A DNA stretch of 64,000 nucleotides from Cognatishimia sp. WU-CL00825 (GTDB lineage: Bacteria > Pseudomonadota > Alphaproteobacteria > Rhodobacterales > Rhodobacteraceae), in assembly GCF_040364665.1 (NCBI RefSeq), contig NZ_BAABWX010000004.1, positions 124,001 to 188,000 of the forward strand, written 5' to 3'. The notes beneath the pieces were generated by a model that was not told the DNA's origin, ran no database searches, and was given only the letters and a program-made list of their open reading frames with translations. Both the position numbers and the translations under genes were made by a program. How positions within the stretch are numbered: the stretch's first letter is position 1; each line of letters begins with the position of its first letter. Positions 7,510-17,383 of the stretch are shown in pieces.

Positions 7510-8688
7510 TTATGGACGCTCGACACAGACCGCGACTCCCATGCCGCCGCCGATGCAAAGTGTTGCCAAGCCTTTTTTGGCTCCGCGACGCTGCATTTCA
7601 AACAAAAGCGTGTTCAGAACGCGGCAACCCGAAGCACCAATTGGGTGGCCAATCGCAATCGCACCGCCATTGACGTTGACGATAGATGGATCCCAGCCCA
7701 TGTCTTTGTTCACGGCGCAGGCCTGTGCTGCAAAGGCTTCGTTGGCTTCAACCAGATCAAGGTCATTCACCGACCAACCTGCTTTGTCCAATGCTTTGCG
7801 TGACGCGTAAATTGGGCCAACGCCCATGATGGATGGGTCCAGACCAGCGGTTGCATAGGACGCAATGCGCGCCAATGGTTCGATGCCGCGCTTTTCGGCG
7901 TCATCTGCAGACATCAACAATGTGGCCGCGGCCCCATCGTTCAGGCCCGATGCGTTTGCCGCCGTAACGGTGCCGCCGTCGCGTACAAATGCGGGGCGCA
8001 GCTTTTGCATCGCCGCCATTGTTGCGCCGTGACGGATGTATTCGTCGCTGTCGACAATAATGTCGCCTTTGCGGGTCTTCACGGTGAAGGCCGCGATTTC
8101 ATCAGCGAACTTACCCGCTTTCTGAGCCGCTTCTGCTTTGTTTTGCGAAGCCACAGCAAATTCGTCCTGCATTTCGCGAGAGATTTGCCATTTGTTTGCG
8201 ACGTTTTCTGCGGTCTGGCCCATGTGATAGTTGTTAAAGGCGTCCCACAGGCCGTCTTTGATCATAGAGTCGATATATTTCATATCGCCCATTTTCTGAC
8301 CCGCACGCAGATGCGCAACATGTGGGGAAAGCGTCATATTTTCCTGGCCACCCGCCGCAACGATGGATGCATCGCCCAGCATGATGTGCTGCGCACCAAG
8401 GGCAACAGCACGCAAACCGGAACCACACACTTGATTTAGGCTCCAGGCGGCACTTTCCTGTGGCAGACCGGCGTTGATATGTGCTTGGCGTGCTGGGTTC
8501 TGACCTTGGCCCGCTGTCAAAACCTGGCCAAGAATTGTTTCAGAAACTTCTGACTTGTCGATGCCCGCACGTTCAACGACGGCTTCCAGAACTGTGGCGC
8601 CCATATCATGTGCTGGCGTATTTGCGAACGCGCCGCCAAAGCTGCCAACTGCGGTCCGTGCCGCTGAGGCAATCACTACGTTTGTCAT
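7510..8688 (-). CDS. phaA: Acetyl-CoA C-acetyltransferase (beta-ketothiolase, PhaA)
   Basis: A biosynthetic thiolase that condenses two acetyl-CoA into acetoacetyl-CoA. It has 392 residues, the standard length. The nucleophilic cysteine is C88 in NQVCGSG, the GHPIGASG motif carries the catalytic histidine near 348, and C378 in CIGGGMG is the second active-site cysteine. Its product is the substrate of the downstream PhaB, and together they feed both storage polymer and the Ccr step encoded at 45.8 kb. There is a perfect inverted repeat about 90 bp upstream (8779-8795). Confidence 0.96.
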   Translation of the reverse strand: MTNVVIASAARTAVGSFGGAFANTPAHDMGATVLEAVVERAGIDKSEVSETILGQVLTAGQGQNPARQAHINAGLPQESAAWSLNQVCGSGLRAVALGAQHIMLGDASIVAAGGQENMTLSPHVAHLRAGQKMGDMKYIDSMIKDGLWDAFNNYHMGQTAENVANKWQISREMQDEFAVASQNKAEAAQKAGKFADEIAAFTVKTRKGDIIVDSDEYIRHGATMAAMQKLRPAFVRDGGTVTAANASGLNDGAAATLLMSADDAEKRGIEPLARIASYATAGLDPSIMGVGPIYASRKALDKAGWSVNDLDLVEANEAFAAQACAVNKDMGWDPSIVNVNGGAIAIGHPIGASGCRVLNTLLFEMQRRGAKKGLATLCIGGGMGVAVCVERP

Positions 8689-8778
8689 AAATTTTATCCT
8701 CTACAAACTGACGTGCAATCTTAATTCGACGCCCAAAGGCGGCGCCAAATCGGTTATTCCGTCACGTCATTATCGGAT

Positions 8779-8795
8779 TTGCCGCGGTGCGGCAA
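8779..8795. promoter_or_regulatory. Inverted repeat upstream of phaA
   Basis: TTGCCGC-GGT-GCGGCAA is a perfect 7-bp inverted repeat with a 3-base centre, in the 142-bp gap between the EAL-like gene and phaA (both minus strand). No T run follows in the direction of transcription, so an operator is more likely than a terminator. TGC-rich dyads are known targets of PhaR-type polymer regulators; that link is inference. Confidence 0.35.
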
Positions 8796-8830
8796 CCGGA
8801 AGTGCTGAATTAGCGCAATATAGTTGCGAC

Positions 8831-9664
8831 TTACGCAGCTGATTGTTTGCGTTTATTGCTTTGCCATGGAGGATTAACTGTGGGTGCGCCAAACAGAAAT
8901 CCCTGAAGGCAATCGAACCCAAGATGGGTCAATACCCCCGCATCTTCCACCGTCTCGACCCGTGTGGCAACAGTGAAAATGTCGAATTGGCGCGCAATAG
9001 ACGCCATAGCGCCGGCGAGGATTTGGTTTTCTGCATCCTGATGAATATTGCGGGTGAACTGACCGTCGACTTTGAGAATATCAAAGAAGAACTCTTTGAA
9101 ATACCTAAAAGAAGTGAGATCGGATGCATAATCGTCCAGTGCGAAGGCGATGCCCTTAGCCTGCAGTTCATCCATGAAATCCATCACCAGCTCGGGCACT
9201 TGCATCGCCGTTGGCTCAGAGATTTCCAAAATCAATCGCTCGGCAATTGTCGGATTGCGTTTCAATCCGTTTTCAAGCGTCTTCATCCAACGGCGATATC
9301 CAATTGAGCGGGCTGACATATTGACAGATAGTCGCAGGGTCGGATTTGCGGCCAAAGCCCGAAGGCTTAGCTCAACCGAAAGGCAATCAAGCTGCCGCCC
9401 GGTTTCGGTATCGGCCACTGAATTCATGAAATCCTTGGCGGGAATCACCCGACCAGTTTCATCCAACACACGAATCAACCCTTCAAAAAAGGCCGGGGTA
9501 TTGGGGGCACCCGCTTTGACAATAGGCTGAAAAGCCAGCAACACCTCTTTGTGAGCGATGGCGTCTTTGACCATGTCCAAGGTGGCGCGATCTCGGGTCG
9601 CCACGGCATAGTCCAAGGGATTACCTCGTTTGGCAACCTTATGTGCTTTGTGTCTGCGACCCAT
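8831..9664 (-). CDS. Degenerate EAL-domain protein
   Basis: The ATG at 9664 has AGGGGAG upstream and gives 277 residues; a GTG at 9697 is the alternative. The whole chain follows the cyclic-di-GMP phosphodiesterase (EAL) fold: FEGLIR in place of EALxR, LSVNMSARS, LEISE, DDYASD in place of DDFGTG, LKVDG, and LQGFLFGAP. The AEGVET motif, whose first glutamate is catalytic or metal-linked, reads ATRVET. The enzyme is therefore probably inactive or a c-di-GMP sensor or adaptor. There is no GGDEF, PAS or membrane segment, and both ends are short and basic (GRRHKAHK..., ...SNKRKQSAA). Confidence 0.85.
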   Translation of the reverse strand: MGRRHKAHKVAKRGNPLDYAVATRDRATLDMVKDAIAHKEVLLAFQPIVKAGAPNTPAFFEGLIRVLDETGRVIPAKDFMNSVADTETGRQLDCLSVELSLRALAANPTLRLSVNMSARSIGYRRWMKTLENGLKRNPTIAERLILEISEPTAMQVPELVMDFMDELQAKGIAFALDDYASDLTSFRYFKEFFFDILKVDGQFTRNIHQDAENQILAGAMASIARQFDIFTVATRVETVEDAGVLTHLGFDCLQGFLFGAPTVNPPWQSNKRKQSAA

Positions 9665-9763
9665 GGCGGCTCCCCTGATCCTCAGGGAATTAGACACCGC
9701 AAGTCATAAACAAGCCGTTAAATAGGACGTTTAAGTCAAACCCGATATAGATAAGCGCCGAAA

Positions 9764-10324
9764 CTATTCCTGTGGCGCAATCAGCGCCTTAAGAACGGCT
9801 TTGGCGCTGTCGCTAGACCAGTCGGCATCGCCGCGCAAGCGCGCAATTTCTTGGCCATCTGGGGCTAGGATAACCGTGGTTGGCAGGCCAAACACAGCAA
9901 AATCGCGCGCGACCGCTGATTTGGGGTCGCGATGTTCGGGCAAGTTGTCGACGCCTATTTGATCTAGGAATTTAGTGATCGCCGGCGGCATATTGCGGCC
10001 CGTTGCCAGTGTGATAACCTCAAAAGCGTCGCCGCCAAGCTCGGTTTGCAGTTCTGACAACATGGGCATTTCTTCACGGCATGGGGCACACCACGTCGCC
10101 CAAAAATTCAGCAGCACAAACTTGCCTTGGAAATCTCCCAACGTGCCTTCGCCGCCGTCTTCATGCACAAAAGCTGCATCGCTGACCGGCTTTGGTTCAG
10201 TATGAAACACCAGTTTTTTCATATCGCCCTCACGCAGGGCTTCGGCAGATTGAATATCTGCAGACGCAATATTTGCGCTTAGGGCCAAGGCCATATAAAG
10301 CACGCTAAACCGAAACAGACGCAT
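9764..10324 (-). CDS. TlpA-like exported thioredoxin-fold protein
   Basis: The ATG at 10324 is preceded by GGAGGA and gives 186 residues. Residues 1-22 form a signal peptide or anchor ([22 protein letters not shown]). The thioredoxin domain has WATWCAPC (C79 and C82) and a later FGLPTT with the usual cis-proline. Such TlpA/ResA proteins reduce periplasmic thiols, often for cytochrome oxidase copper centres or cytochrome c maturation. The start lies only 21 bp from the argH start on the other strand. A tlpA–argH divergence recurs in alphaproteobacteria as I recall it. Confidence 0.88.
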   Translation of the reverse strand: MRLFRFSVLYMALALSANIASADIQSAEALREGDMKKLVFHTEPKPVSDAAFVHEDGGEGTLGDFQGKFVLLNFWATWCAPCREEMPMLSELQTELGGDAFEVITLATGRNMPPAITKFLDQIGVDNLPEHRDPKSAVARDFAVFGLPTTVILAPDGQEIARLRGDADWSSDSAKAVLKALIAPQE

Positions 10325-10345
10325 AGTTCCTCCGAAGGGCACGAC

Positions 10346-11737
10346 ATGACAGATAATTCCTCAAACCAGATGTGGGGCGGCCGCTTTGCCGCCGGTCCAG
10401 ACGCGATCATGGAAGCGATTAACGCTTCGATCGGGTATGACCGACGGATGGCAGCACAGGATATTACTGGCTCTCGGGCCCACGCAGCCATGTTGGCCAA
10501 GGCAGGCATCATTACGGATAAGGATGCCGAAGCCATTAGGGAAGGCCTCCTCACGGTCTTGTCAGAAATAGAGGGCGGAACCTTTAACTATTCTGCAGCT
10601 TTGGAAGACATTCATATGAATGTCGAAGCGCGTTTAAAAGAGATTGTAGGCGAACCAGCGGGGCGCTTGCACACCGGGCGTTCCCGCAACGACCAAGTGG
10701 CAACAGACTTTAAACTTTGGGTGCGCGACCAGATGGACGCTGCCATTTCCGGCATCGAAGCGCTGATGAAAGCACTTGTGGTCCAGGCCGAGGCCGGGGC
10801 CGATTGGGTGATGCCGGGCTTTACCCATCTGCAAGTGGCGCAACCAGTAACTTGGGGTCACCATATGATGGCCTATGTAGAGATGCTGGCGCGGGATCGG
10901 TCGCGTTTTGTGGATGCGCGCAAACGGATGAATGAATCGCCCTTGGGGGCTGCGGCCCTTGCGGGCACCTCTTTCCCGATTGACCGGCACATGACAGCCC
11001 AGGCGCTGGGGTTTGACCGCCCATCTGCCAACTCTTTGGATGCGGTCTCTGATCGTGATTTCGCGCTGGATTTCCTTGGCGCGGCATCGATCTGCGCCAT
11101 CCATCTGTCGCGACTGTCCGAAGAACTGGTGATCTGGTCCTCGGCGCAGTTCCGGTTTGTGACGCTGTCTGACCGTTTCTCGACCGGCAGTTCGATCATG
11201 CCACAAAAGAAGAACCCGGATGCGGCGGAACTGATCCGCGCAAAAATTGGCCGGATTTACGGGGCAAATACGGCCCTGACCATGGTGATGAAGGGCCTGC
11301 CGCTGGCCTATTCCAAAGACATGCAGGAAGACAAAGAGCAAACCTTTGACGCGGCTGATAGCCTGATGCTGGCCCTCGCGGCGATGGAAGGCATGGTGAA
11401 AGACATGTCCGCCAATACCGAAAGCCTAGAAGCGGCAGCAGGCACCGGTTTCTCGACGGCGACCGATCTGGCCGACTGGCTGGTGCGTGCGCTCAATATG
11501 CCATTCCGCGATGCGCACCATGTGACAGGCTCTTTGGTGGCCATGGCGGAAACCCGCGGCTGTGATTTGCCGGATCTGACGCTAGAGGATATGCAGTCGG
11601 TACATGAGCACATCACTGATGACGTCTTTGGCGTCTTGGGTGTGCATAACTCTGTGGCCTCGCGCGTGTCATTTGGCGGTACTGCACCGTCGCAAGTGCG
11701 CCAACAGGTCGCCCGCTGGAAGGATCTGTTGGGGTGA
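10346..11737 (+). CDS. argH: Argininosuccinate lyase
   Basis: The last enzyme of arginine biosynthesis, which splits argininosuccinate into arginine and fumarate. It has 463 residues. The fumarase/aspartase superfamily signature [12 protein letters not shown] is present at the expected place (about 280), as are the HTGRSRNDQ and [13 protein letters not shown] blocks. Its start is 21 bp from the divergent thioredoxin gene, so the core promoters must overlap coding DNA or each other. Its stop overlaps the GTG of a small lipoprotein gene (GTGA), and lysA follows. Confidence 0.97.
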   Translation: MTDNSSNQMWGGRFAAGPDAIMEAINASIGYDRRMAAQDITGSRAHAAMLAKAGIITDKDAEAIREGLLTVLSEIEGGTFNYSAALEDIHMNVEARLKEIVGEPAGRLHTGRSRNDQVATDFKLWVRDQMDAAISGIEALMKALVVQAEAGADWVMPGFTHLQVAQPVTWGHHMMAYVEMLARDRSRFVDARKRMNESPLGAAALAGTSFPIDRHMTAQALGFDRPSANSLDAVSDRDFALDFLGAASICAIHLSRLSEELVIWSSAQFRFVTLSDRFSTGSSIMPQKKNPDAAELIRAKIGRIYGANTALTMVMKGLPLAYSKDMQEDKEQTFDAADSLMLALAAMEGMVKDMSANTESLEAAAGTGFSTATDLADWLVRALNMPFRDAHHVTGSLVAMAETRGCDLPDLTLEDMQSVHEHITDDVFGVLGVHNSVASRVSFGGTAPSQVRQQVARWKDLLG

Positions 11738-11907
11738 AATCAATTTTAGCAATTCTGGCGCTTGTTGTGGTGGCTGGATGTGGGGCAGATGGTGCCCCCA
11801 TTCGCCCCAGCGCAAATATTGGCATTGGGGTTGGCACCAACGGCGTTTCTGCTGGTGCAAAATTGGGGGCCTCAAAGGGTCCGGTTTCGATTGGCGTCAG
11901 CCTTTAG
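11734..11907 (+). CDS. Small lipoprotein between argH and lysA
   Basis: A 57-residue lipoprotein that starts at a GTG overlapping the argH stop. A short hydrophobic signal ([14 protein letters not shown]) ends in the lipobox V-A-G-C. The mature part is glycine-, valine- and serine-rich with repeated alternation (NIGIGVG...[11 protein letters not shown]...GPVSIGVSL), suggesting a small beta structure. I recall small lipoproteins in this same slot in other Rhodobacterales. The function is unknown. The four-base overlap suggests translational coupling to argH. Confidence 0.75.
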   Translation: MKSILAILALVVVAGCGADGAPIRPSANIGIGVGTNGVSAGAKLGASKGPVSIGVSL

Positions 11908-12056
11908 GCAGGGGCAGCCCGTGTTTTCAGACCGTTGATTTGGGCGCAAGCGCCGCAATATTTGGGTATTTGGATCAAGAACAAACCTAGATGATTGCAC
12001 TGGGCCGCGCGCGTGCCTAAGAGAAACAGAATTGGTTTTGACTGGAGAGGCAAAAG

Positions 12057-13322
12057 ATGGACCATTTTCTGTATCGTGATGGCACGTTGTTTGCCGAAGA
12101 TGTCCCTGTGGCAGAGATCGCCGCACAGATTGGCACCCCGTTTTATTGCTATTCTACGGCCACGTTTGAGCGGCATTTCCGACTTTTTGATGAGGCGTTG
12201 GAAGGCTTGGATCATCTGGTGTGCTACGCCATGAAGGCGGCCAGCAATCAGGCGATCCTGAAAACATTGGCAGCGCTTGGCGCAGGCATGGATGTGGTCT
12301 CTGGGGGCGAATACGCCCGCGCCAAAGCCGCTGGCGTGCCTGGTGAACGGATTGTATTTTCGGGTGTCGGTAAGACCCGCGAAGAAATTCATGCGGCACT
12401 TTCCGGCGGGATTCGGCAGTTCAACGTAGAATCCGAACCCGAAATGGTGGTGATCAACGACGTGGCTTTGGAATTGGGTGTGAAAGCGCCGATTACCGTG
12501 CGTGTCAATCCTGATGTCGACGCCAAAACCCATGCCAAGATCGCAACAGGAAAATCCGAAAACAAATTTGGCATCCCAATAAGCCGCGCCCGCGAAGTCT
12601 ATGCCCATGCGGCCAGCCTGCCAGGCCTGGATGTGATAGGTATTGACGTGCATATTGGCAGCCAATTGACCCAGCTAGAACCTTTTAAATTGGCCTATGA
12701 AAAAGTGGCTGAGCTGACCGAAGTGTTGCGGGCAGATGGCCATAACATTCGCCGACTGGATCTGGGCGGCGGCCTTGGCATTCCCTATGAACGTTCAAAC
12801 GAGGCCCCGCCCTTACCCATAGAATATGGCGCGATGGTCAAAGAAACCCTGGGCCATCTTGGCTGCGAGATCGAGATTGAGCCGGGGCGTCTGATTGCTG
12901 GCAATGCCGGGATTTTGGTCAGCAAAGTTATCTATGTCAAAGAGGGAGAAGATCGCCAATTCATGATCATTGATGGCGCGATGAATGATCTGATCCGCCC
13001 CGCAATGTATGAAGCCCACCATGATATTATCCCGGTTGTCGAAGCCCCCCCCGGAGAAGAGCCTGCGACCTATGACATCGTGGGGCCAGTCTGCGAATCT
13101 GGCGATACCTTTGCCAAGGGGCGTACCATGGCAGAGGTATCCCCAGGGGATCTGGTCGCCTTCCGCTCTGCAGGAGCATATGGGGCAGTCATGGCCAGCG
13201 AATATAATACACGACCGCTGATCCCAGAGGTTTTGGTGCATGGTGATCAATTTGCGGTTATCCGCCGACGTCCAACCTTTGAAGAAATGATAAATCGCGA
13301 TACCATCCCCGAGTGGCTCTAG
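12057..13322 (+). CDS. lysA: Diaminopimelate decarboxylase
   Basis: A PLP enzyme that converts meso-diaminopimelate to lysine. It has 421 residues. K60 in CYAMKAASN forms the Schiff base. HIGSQ, the GGGLG glycine loop, EPGR and the CESGDTFAKG block (which completes the active site across the dimer) are all present. GAGAGGC-type purine-rich sequence precedes the ATG. It lies downstream of argH and the lipoprotein with a 149-bp gap, so it may be read through from argH or have its own promoter. Confidence 0.97.
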   Translation: MDHFLYRDGTLFAEDVPVAEIAAQIGTPFYCYSTATFERHFRLFDEALEGLDHLVCYAMKAASNQAILKTLAALGAGMDVVSGGEYARAKAAGVPGERIVFSGVGKTREEIHAALSGGIRQFNVESEPEMVVINDVALELGVKAPITVRVNPDVDAKTHAKIATGKSENKFGIPISRAREVYAHAASLPGLDVIGIDVHIGSQLTQLEPFKLAYEKVAELTEVLRADGHNIRRLDLGGGLGIPYERSNEAPPLPIEYGAMVKETLGHLGCEIEIEPGRLIAGNAGILVSKVIYVKEGEDRQFMIIDGAMNDLIRPAMYEAHHDIIPVVEAPPGEEPATYDIVGPVCESGDTFAKGRTMAEVSPGDLVAFRSAGAYGAVMASEYNTRPLIPEVLVHGDQFAVIRRRPTFEEMINRDTIPEWL

Positions 13323-13358
13323 GGCAATTCCGCCCCTTGCCACAGGAATGGGAGCACG

Positions 13359-15947
13359 GTGGCAACACCTGACGGGTCAAAAACCATTCTAAACAAGCTT
13401 GGCTGGGTTCTGTCGCTCACGCGTCTGGGCCTTGCGGCCGAGCGCGCGATTCGAGCATTCTGGCCACTTTGGTCGGTGCTGTTTCTGGCGGTGAGTTTGT
13501 TGATGATGGGTGTGCAAGACCGCCTGTCCGTCGAAGCGGTCTGGGGCTTGGGATTTTGCTTTTGTGGTGCCGCGCTTTGGTTGCTGGTCCGCGGTGTTCT
13601 ACAAATGCGCTGGCCCAGCCGCGACGAGGCTTTTCACCGGCTTGATGAAACTCTGCCGGGACGGCCGTTGCAAAGCCTGGTTGATCAACCGGCAATGGGC
13701 AAACAAGACCCCATAACCCAGTCGATTTGGCAGGCTCATCAGGTCCGGATGGCAGAGCAAGCCAGTGCCGCCAAAGCGCCAGAGCCAGATCTGCGTTTGG
13801 CGCGATTTGACCCCTTTGGATTGCGACACCTTGCGTTGATCGCCTTAAGTGTCGCACTGCTGTTTGGCAGTTTCGGACGCCTCACCAGCCTGTCCGCCAT
13901 GGCTCCGGGGGGCCGTTTGCCCACAATCTCTGGGGCCTCTTGGGAGGGGTGGATTGAACCGCCTGCCTATACGGGACTGCCAACACTATACTTAAACGAC
14001 CAAAGCGACGCGGTTCTAGATCTGCCTGAGAACAGCCGCGTGGTTTTGCGACTATATGGAGAGATCGGCGCGCTAACGGTGCAAGAAACCGTGTCCGCGC
14101 GGCTTGGGGACGTGCCAAGCGCAGCAGCCCCAGAGCAGGATTTCGTGTTGCGCCAATCGGGTGATTTAAGCATTGCGGGAGAGGGCGGCCGCAGCTGGCA
14201 GATTGATCTGCAGCTGGATCAGGCCCCGGTTCTGACGTCCATTGGCACCGCAACGACAAGTGGCCGCGGCGAGATGAGCCTGCCTTATGACGCTATGGAC
14301 GACCATGGTGTTGTTGGCGGAACTGCGATTGTGCGTTTGGATTTACCACAGATTGGCCGCCGGCATGGTTTGCGAGTCGCGCCAGAAAACACCGACCCCA
14401 TGGAACTTCAGCTGCCTTTGCCCATCCGTGGGTCGCGGGCGGATTTTCAGGAAGTGTTGATAGAAGATTTCTCTGATCATGTCTGGGCGCACTTGCCGGT
14501 GACCATAGAGCTAATAGTGCAAGATGCAGCGCTACAAAGCAGCCTGCCGCAAAAGGTTGCGATTGCGCTGCCAGCGCGCCGCTTCTTTGATCCATTGGCC
14601 AATGCAGTGATCGAACAACGCCGCGATCTTTTGTGGTCGCGCGAAAACGGCCCGCGTGTTGTCCAACTTTTGCGCGCCATTTCCCATAATCCGCAGCCCG
14701 GCTTGTTTCGCAAAGACAGTGACTATCTGCGCTTTCGCTCGATCCTTCACCGGCTTGAGGCCTATGTTGCTTCTGGCCTGACCATCGCTGCGCGTGACGA
14801 AATCACCCAGGATCTGTGGGCGCTTGCCCTCGCGCTAGAAGAAGGCAATTTGGGAGATGCCATAGAGCGCATGGCCCGTGCCCAAGAACGTTTGGCCGAA
14901 GCCATCAAAAATGGGGCAAGCGACGAAGAAATTGCGCGCCTGATGCAGGAATTGCGTGAGGCCACGCAGGACTATATGCGGCAACTGGCACAGCGCAACA
15001 CACAACAGGGCAATGACACTGCGGGGCAGCAACAATCGGAAAACGCGCTGCGCATGACCCAGGACGATCTGCAACGCATGATGGATCGCATTCAAGAGCT
15101 GATGGAACAAGGCCGTATGGCCGAAGCCCAGCAGGCTTTGAAAGAATTCCAAGAGTTGATGGAAAACATGCAAGTGACCGAAGGCGGCGAAGGTCAACCG
15201 TCACCTGGGCAACAGGCTCTGGACGAGTTGGGCGATACATTGCGTCAGCAGCAAGGCCTCTCAGACCAAGCGTTTCGTCAACTGCAAGAACAATTTAACC
15301 CCAACGCCCAAGCGGGCCAATCCCAAGGCAACGAGGGCTCTAGCGGCGGGCAGGGCCGAGGCGAGGCGCATGATGGCACTGGCGGAACCGGTCAGGGTCA
15401 AAGCCAGGGTGAAAACGGGTCGCCTGGGCAAGAAGGCCCACAACAAGGTGGGACCGAAGGGGCGCTCTCGGATCAGCAGCAAGCTTTGCGCCAAGAGTTG
15501 GAACGCCAAAGACAAAACCTGCCAAGAACCGGGTCGCCCGAAGGCGATGCTGCACGCGAGGCGCTGGGGCGGGCTGGTGAAGCGATGGATGGGGCTGAAC
15601 AGGCCCTGCGAGAAAACGATCTGGCCGAAGCCATTGATCAGCAAGCCGAAGCAATGGACGCCTTGCGCGAAGGCATGCGCAGTCTGGGTGATGCGCTTGC
15701 GCAAAATCAGTCAGGCCAAAGCGACGGCCAAGGGCGCGCCGACAACCAATCCGGTCAAAACAACGATCCCTTGGGGCGCAACCAAGGCAACGGCGGCCAG
15801 GCTGGCACCGACCAAGGCTTGTTGCAGGGCGAGGACGTTTATCGCCGGGCACGCGATTTGCTTGACGAAATCAGGCGCCGCGCTGGCGAGACCGATCGCT
15901 CAGATCAGGAACGCGGTTATCTAAAGCGTTTATTAGACCGTTTCTGA
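13359..15947 (+). CDS. TIGR02302/DUF4175 large membrane protein
   Basis: 862 residues from a GTG with GGAG upstream, 36 bp after lysA. Two hydrophobic hairpins near residues 35-85 and one near 150-170 anchor it in the inner membrane. The middle (about 190-410) is predicted beta-rich and extracytoplasmic. The C-terminal third is very rich in Gln, Gly, Glu and Asn, with long helical stretches (QERLAEAIKNGASDEEIARLMQELREA) and Q/G linkers, and ends in RRAGETDRSDQERGYLKRLLDRF, a conserved-looking tail. The family is known only as a conserved alphaproteobacterial protein of unknown function. Low-complexity DNA in 14,990-15,830 reflects this composition. Confidence 0.85.
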   Translation: MATPDGSKTILNKLGWVLSLTRLGLAAERAIRAFWPLWSVLFLAVSLLMMGVQDRLSVEAVWGLGFCFCGAALWLLVRGVLQMRWPSRDEAFHRLDETLPGRPLQSLVDQPAMGKQDPITQSIWQAHQVRMAEQASAAKAPEPDLRLARFDPFGLRHLALIALSVALLFGSFGRLTSLSAMAPGGRLPTISGASWEGWIEPPAYTGLPTLYLNDQSDAVLDLPENSRVVLRLYGEIGALTVQETVSARLGDVPSAAAPEQDFVLRQSGDLSIAGEGGRSWQIDLQLDQAPVLTSIGTATTSGRGEMSLPYDAMDDHGVVGGTAIVRLDLPQIGRRHGLRVAPENTDPMELQLPLPIRGSRADFQEVLIEDFSDHVWAHLPVTIELIVQDAALQSSLPQKVAIALPARRFFDPLANAVIEQRRDLLWSRENGPRVVQLLRAISHNPQPGLFRKDSDYLRFRSILHRLEAYVASGLTIAARDEITQDLWALALALEEGNLGDAIERMARAQERLAEAIKNGASDEEIARLMQELREATQDYMRQLAQRNTQQGNDTAGQQQSENALRMTQDDLQRMMDRIQELMEQGRMAEAQQALKEFQELMENMQVTEGGEGQPSPGQQALDELGDTLRQQQGLSDQAFRQLQEQFNPNAQAGQSQGNEGSSGGQGRGEAHDGTGGTGQGQSQGENGSPGQEGPQQGGTEGALSDQQQALRQELERQRQNLPRTGSPEGDAAREALGRAGEAMDGAEQALRENDLAEAIDQQAEAMDALREGMRSLGDALAQNQSGQSDGQGRADNQSGQNNDPLGRNQGNGGQAGTDQGLLQGEDVYRRARDLLDEIRRRAGETDRSDQERGYLKRLLDRF

Positions 15948-15955
15948 AACAGGTC

Positions 15956-17239
15956 TTATTCCGCGCTGCTGCTGTCTTCTGCTGGTCCTTCAGTGGAAAG
16001 ATCGGCGCTGTCCGAAGACATGCCATCCAGCCAATGCATCAATTTCGTCATCTGTTGATCCAGCGCCAAACGTCCATTGTCCACCGCATTTACATAGCCC
16101 GTCACAAATGGCTCAGTCTGCGGGATCGCTCCAGTAACCGTGTCTGGTTTGGTATAGACGTAAGCAGCAGCTGCAACCAACAATATGGCCAACGCAAACC
16201 CAATGCGGTTGCCGCCCGCACGTCTTTGGTTTGCAGTGCGACGCCCATCAGGGGATTCGCTTGGCGAGCGATCTTCGGTGGACCGCAGTGTCGAATTGAT
16301 CTCTTCAATATCCGGCAGCAAATCGCGGCGTGAATTTGGCGGCACCGGCTTTACTGGGGTTTCCGCCTCTTCAACCGACATGCCCTTCAGTTGGGCCATA
16401 CGCTCTCTGGACTGACGCGCGCGGCGTGCTCCTTCGTCCACCGGGGCAATCAAACCAAGGTCTGGCTGGCTTTCAATTCCGTTCTCTTCGGCGCGGATCT
16501 CTGCCTCAAGGGCCGCTTCCTCGCGCAGAACATCCGCAATGGCCGGATCAAGTGAACGCCGCTGTTTTGCCATCGCAGGCGCGTCAGTTTCAACCTTAGC
16601 GTCATCCCGGTCCGCATCGACACCATCTTGATGTGTTTCAGAGTTTTCCGGAGCCGGTTCGGCCACAGGCTCGGCGAATTCCAAAGACAGGTCTTGCTCT
16701 GCTGTTAGCGCGGCTGCGGTCTCTGCCAGTTCTTGTTCGTAATCCGCTGACTGTTCCACCGGATCTGTACCACCGTCAAGCCAGGCATTTAACTCATTCT
16801 CAAAATCAGGCAGGTTTTCGGCCTCATTGGCTTCGTCTTGGCTGCTGTCGTCGGCTGCAAACTGCTGGGGAACTGCCCGGCGCACCGCTTCTTTGACCGC
16901 AGCGGCCAAAGCTTGATCCGTCGCATCAGCCGCCATTGACACAATGCCTTCGGGCTTATCTGCCGGGGCTTCTAACGGCGTGGGTTCAGGATCGTCCGGA
17001 TCCTCTGCAGCCTCATGATCAGAAACCTCTTCTATCTCTACGGACGCATCCACTTCGGGCACCCATTCTGGGTCTGCACTGGAGGCTTGATCCTGGGTTT
17101 CGTGATCGGGAACGCTGTCTGGATGCGCCTGAAACCATGTTACGTTGCAGCTAGAGCACTCAACGTCGCGCCCTTCTGCTGGAATCACATCTTCTGGCAC
17201 TTCGTATTGTGCACTACAATTCGGGCAAGTCAGCCGCAT
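15956..17239 (-). CDS. MJ0042-type zinc-ribbon membrane protein
   Basis: 427 residues. The N-terminus MRLTCPNCSAQYEVPEDVI...VECSSCNVTWF has two CxxC pairs (C5/C8 and C29/C32) forming the MJ0042-type zinc ribbon. An acidic, low-complexity stretch of about 250 residues follows, then one membrane span (RIGFALAILLVAAAAYVYT) near residue 350 and a short C-terminal part. Such proteins are frequent next to ftsE in Rhodobacterales. They are sometimes called zinc-ribbon domain proteins and have no proven role. It is divergent from ftsE, with 144 bp between the starts. Confidence 0.85.
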   Translation of the reverse strand: MRLTCPNCSAQYEVPEDVIPAEGRDVECSSCNVTWFQAHPDSVPDHETQDQASSADPEWVPEVDASVEIEEVSDHEAAEDPDDPEPTPLEAPADKPEGIVSMAADATDQALAAAVKEAVRRAVPQQFAADDSSQDEANEAENLPDFENELNAWLDGGTDPVEQSADYEQELAETAAALTAEQDLSLEFAEPVAEPAPENSETHQDGVDADRDDAKVETDAPAMAKQRRSLDPAIADVLREEAALEAEIRAEENGIESQPDLGLIAPVDEGARRARQSRERMAQLKGMSVEEAETPVKPVPPNSRRDLLPDIEEINSTLRSTEDRSPSESPDGRRTANQRRAGGNRIGFALAILLVAAAAYVYTKPDTVTGAIPQTEPFVTGYVNAVDNGRLALDQQMTKLMHWLDGMSSDSADLSTEGPAEDSSSAE

Positions 17240-17383
17240 CTTTACCCAACCCTCAGCTCATAATAACCATTCCACACAACATATTGTGTATCACCTGCGC
17301 GGGAAAGTGCAAAGCTGGTTCACAGCGCATTGCAACCCAAGCGATGCTGCGGCACAACAGGACAAACCAGAAAAGGGCGTCCT

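Noticed and set aside
14990..15830. Repetitive CAA/CAG/GGC DNA considered as a satellite repeat
   Set aside because: It encodes the Gln/Gly-rich linker of the TIGR02302 protein in frame; no exact unit repeats.
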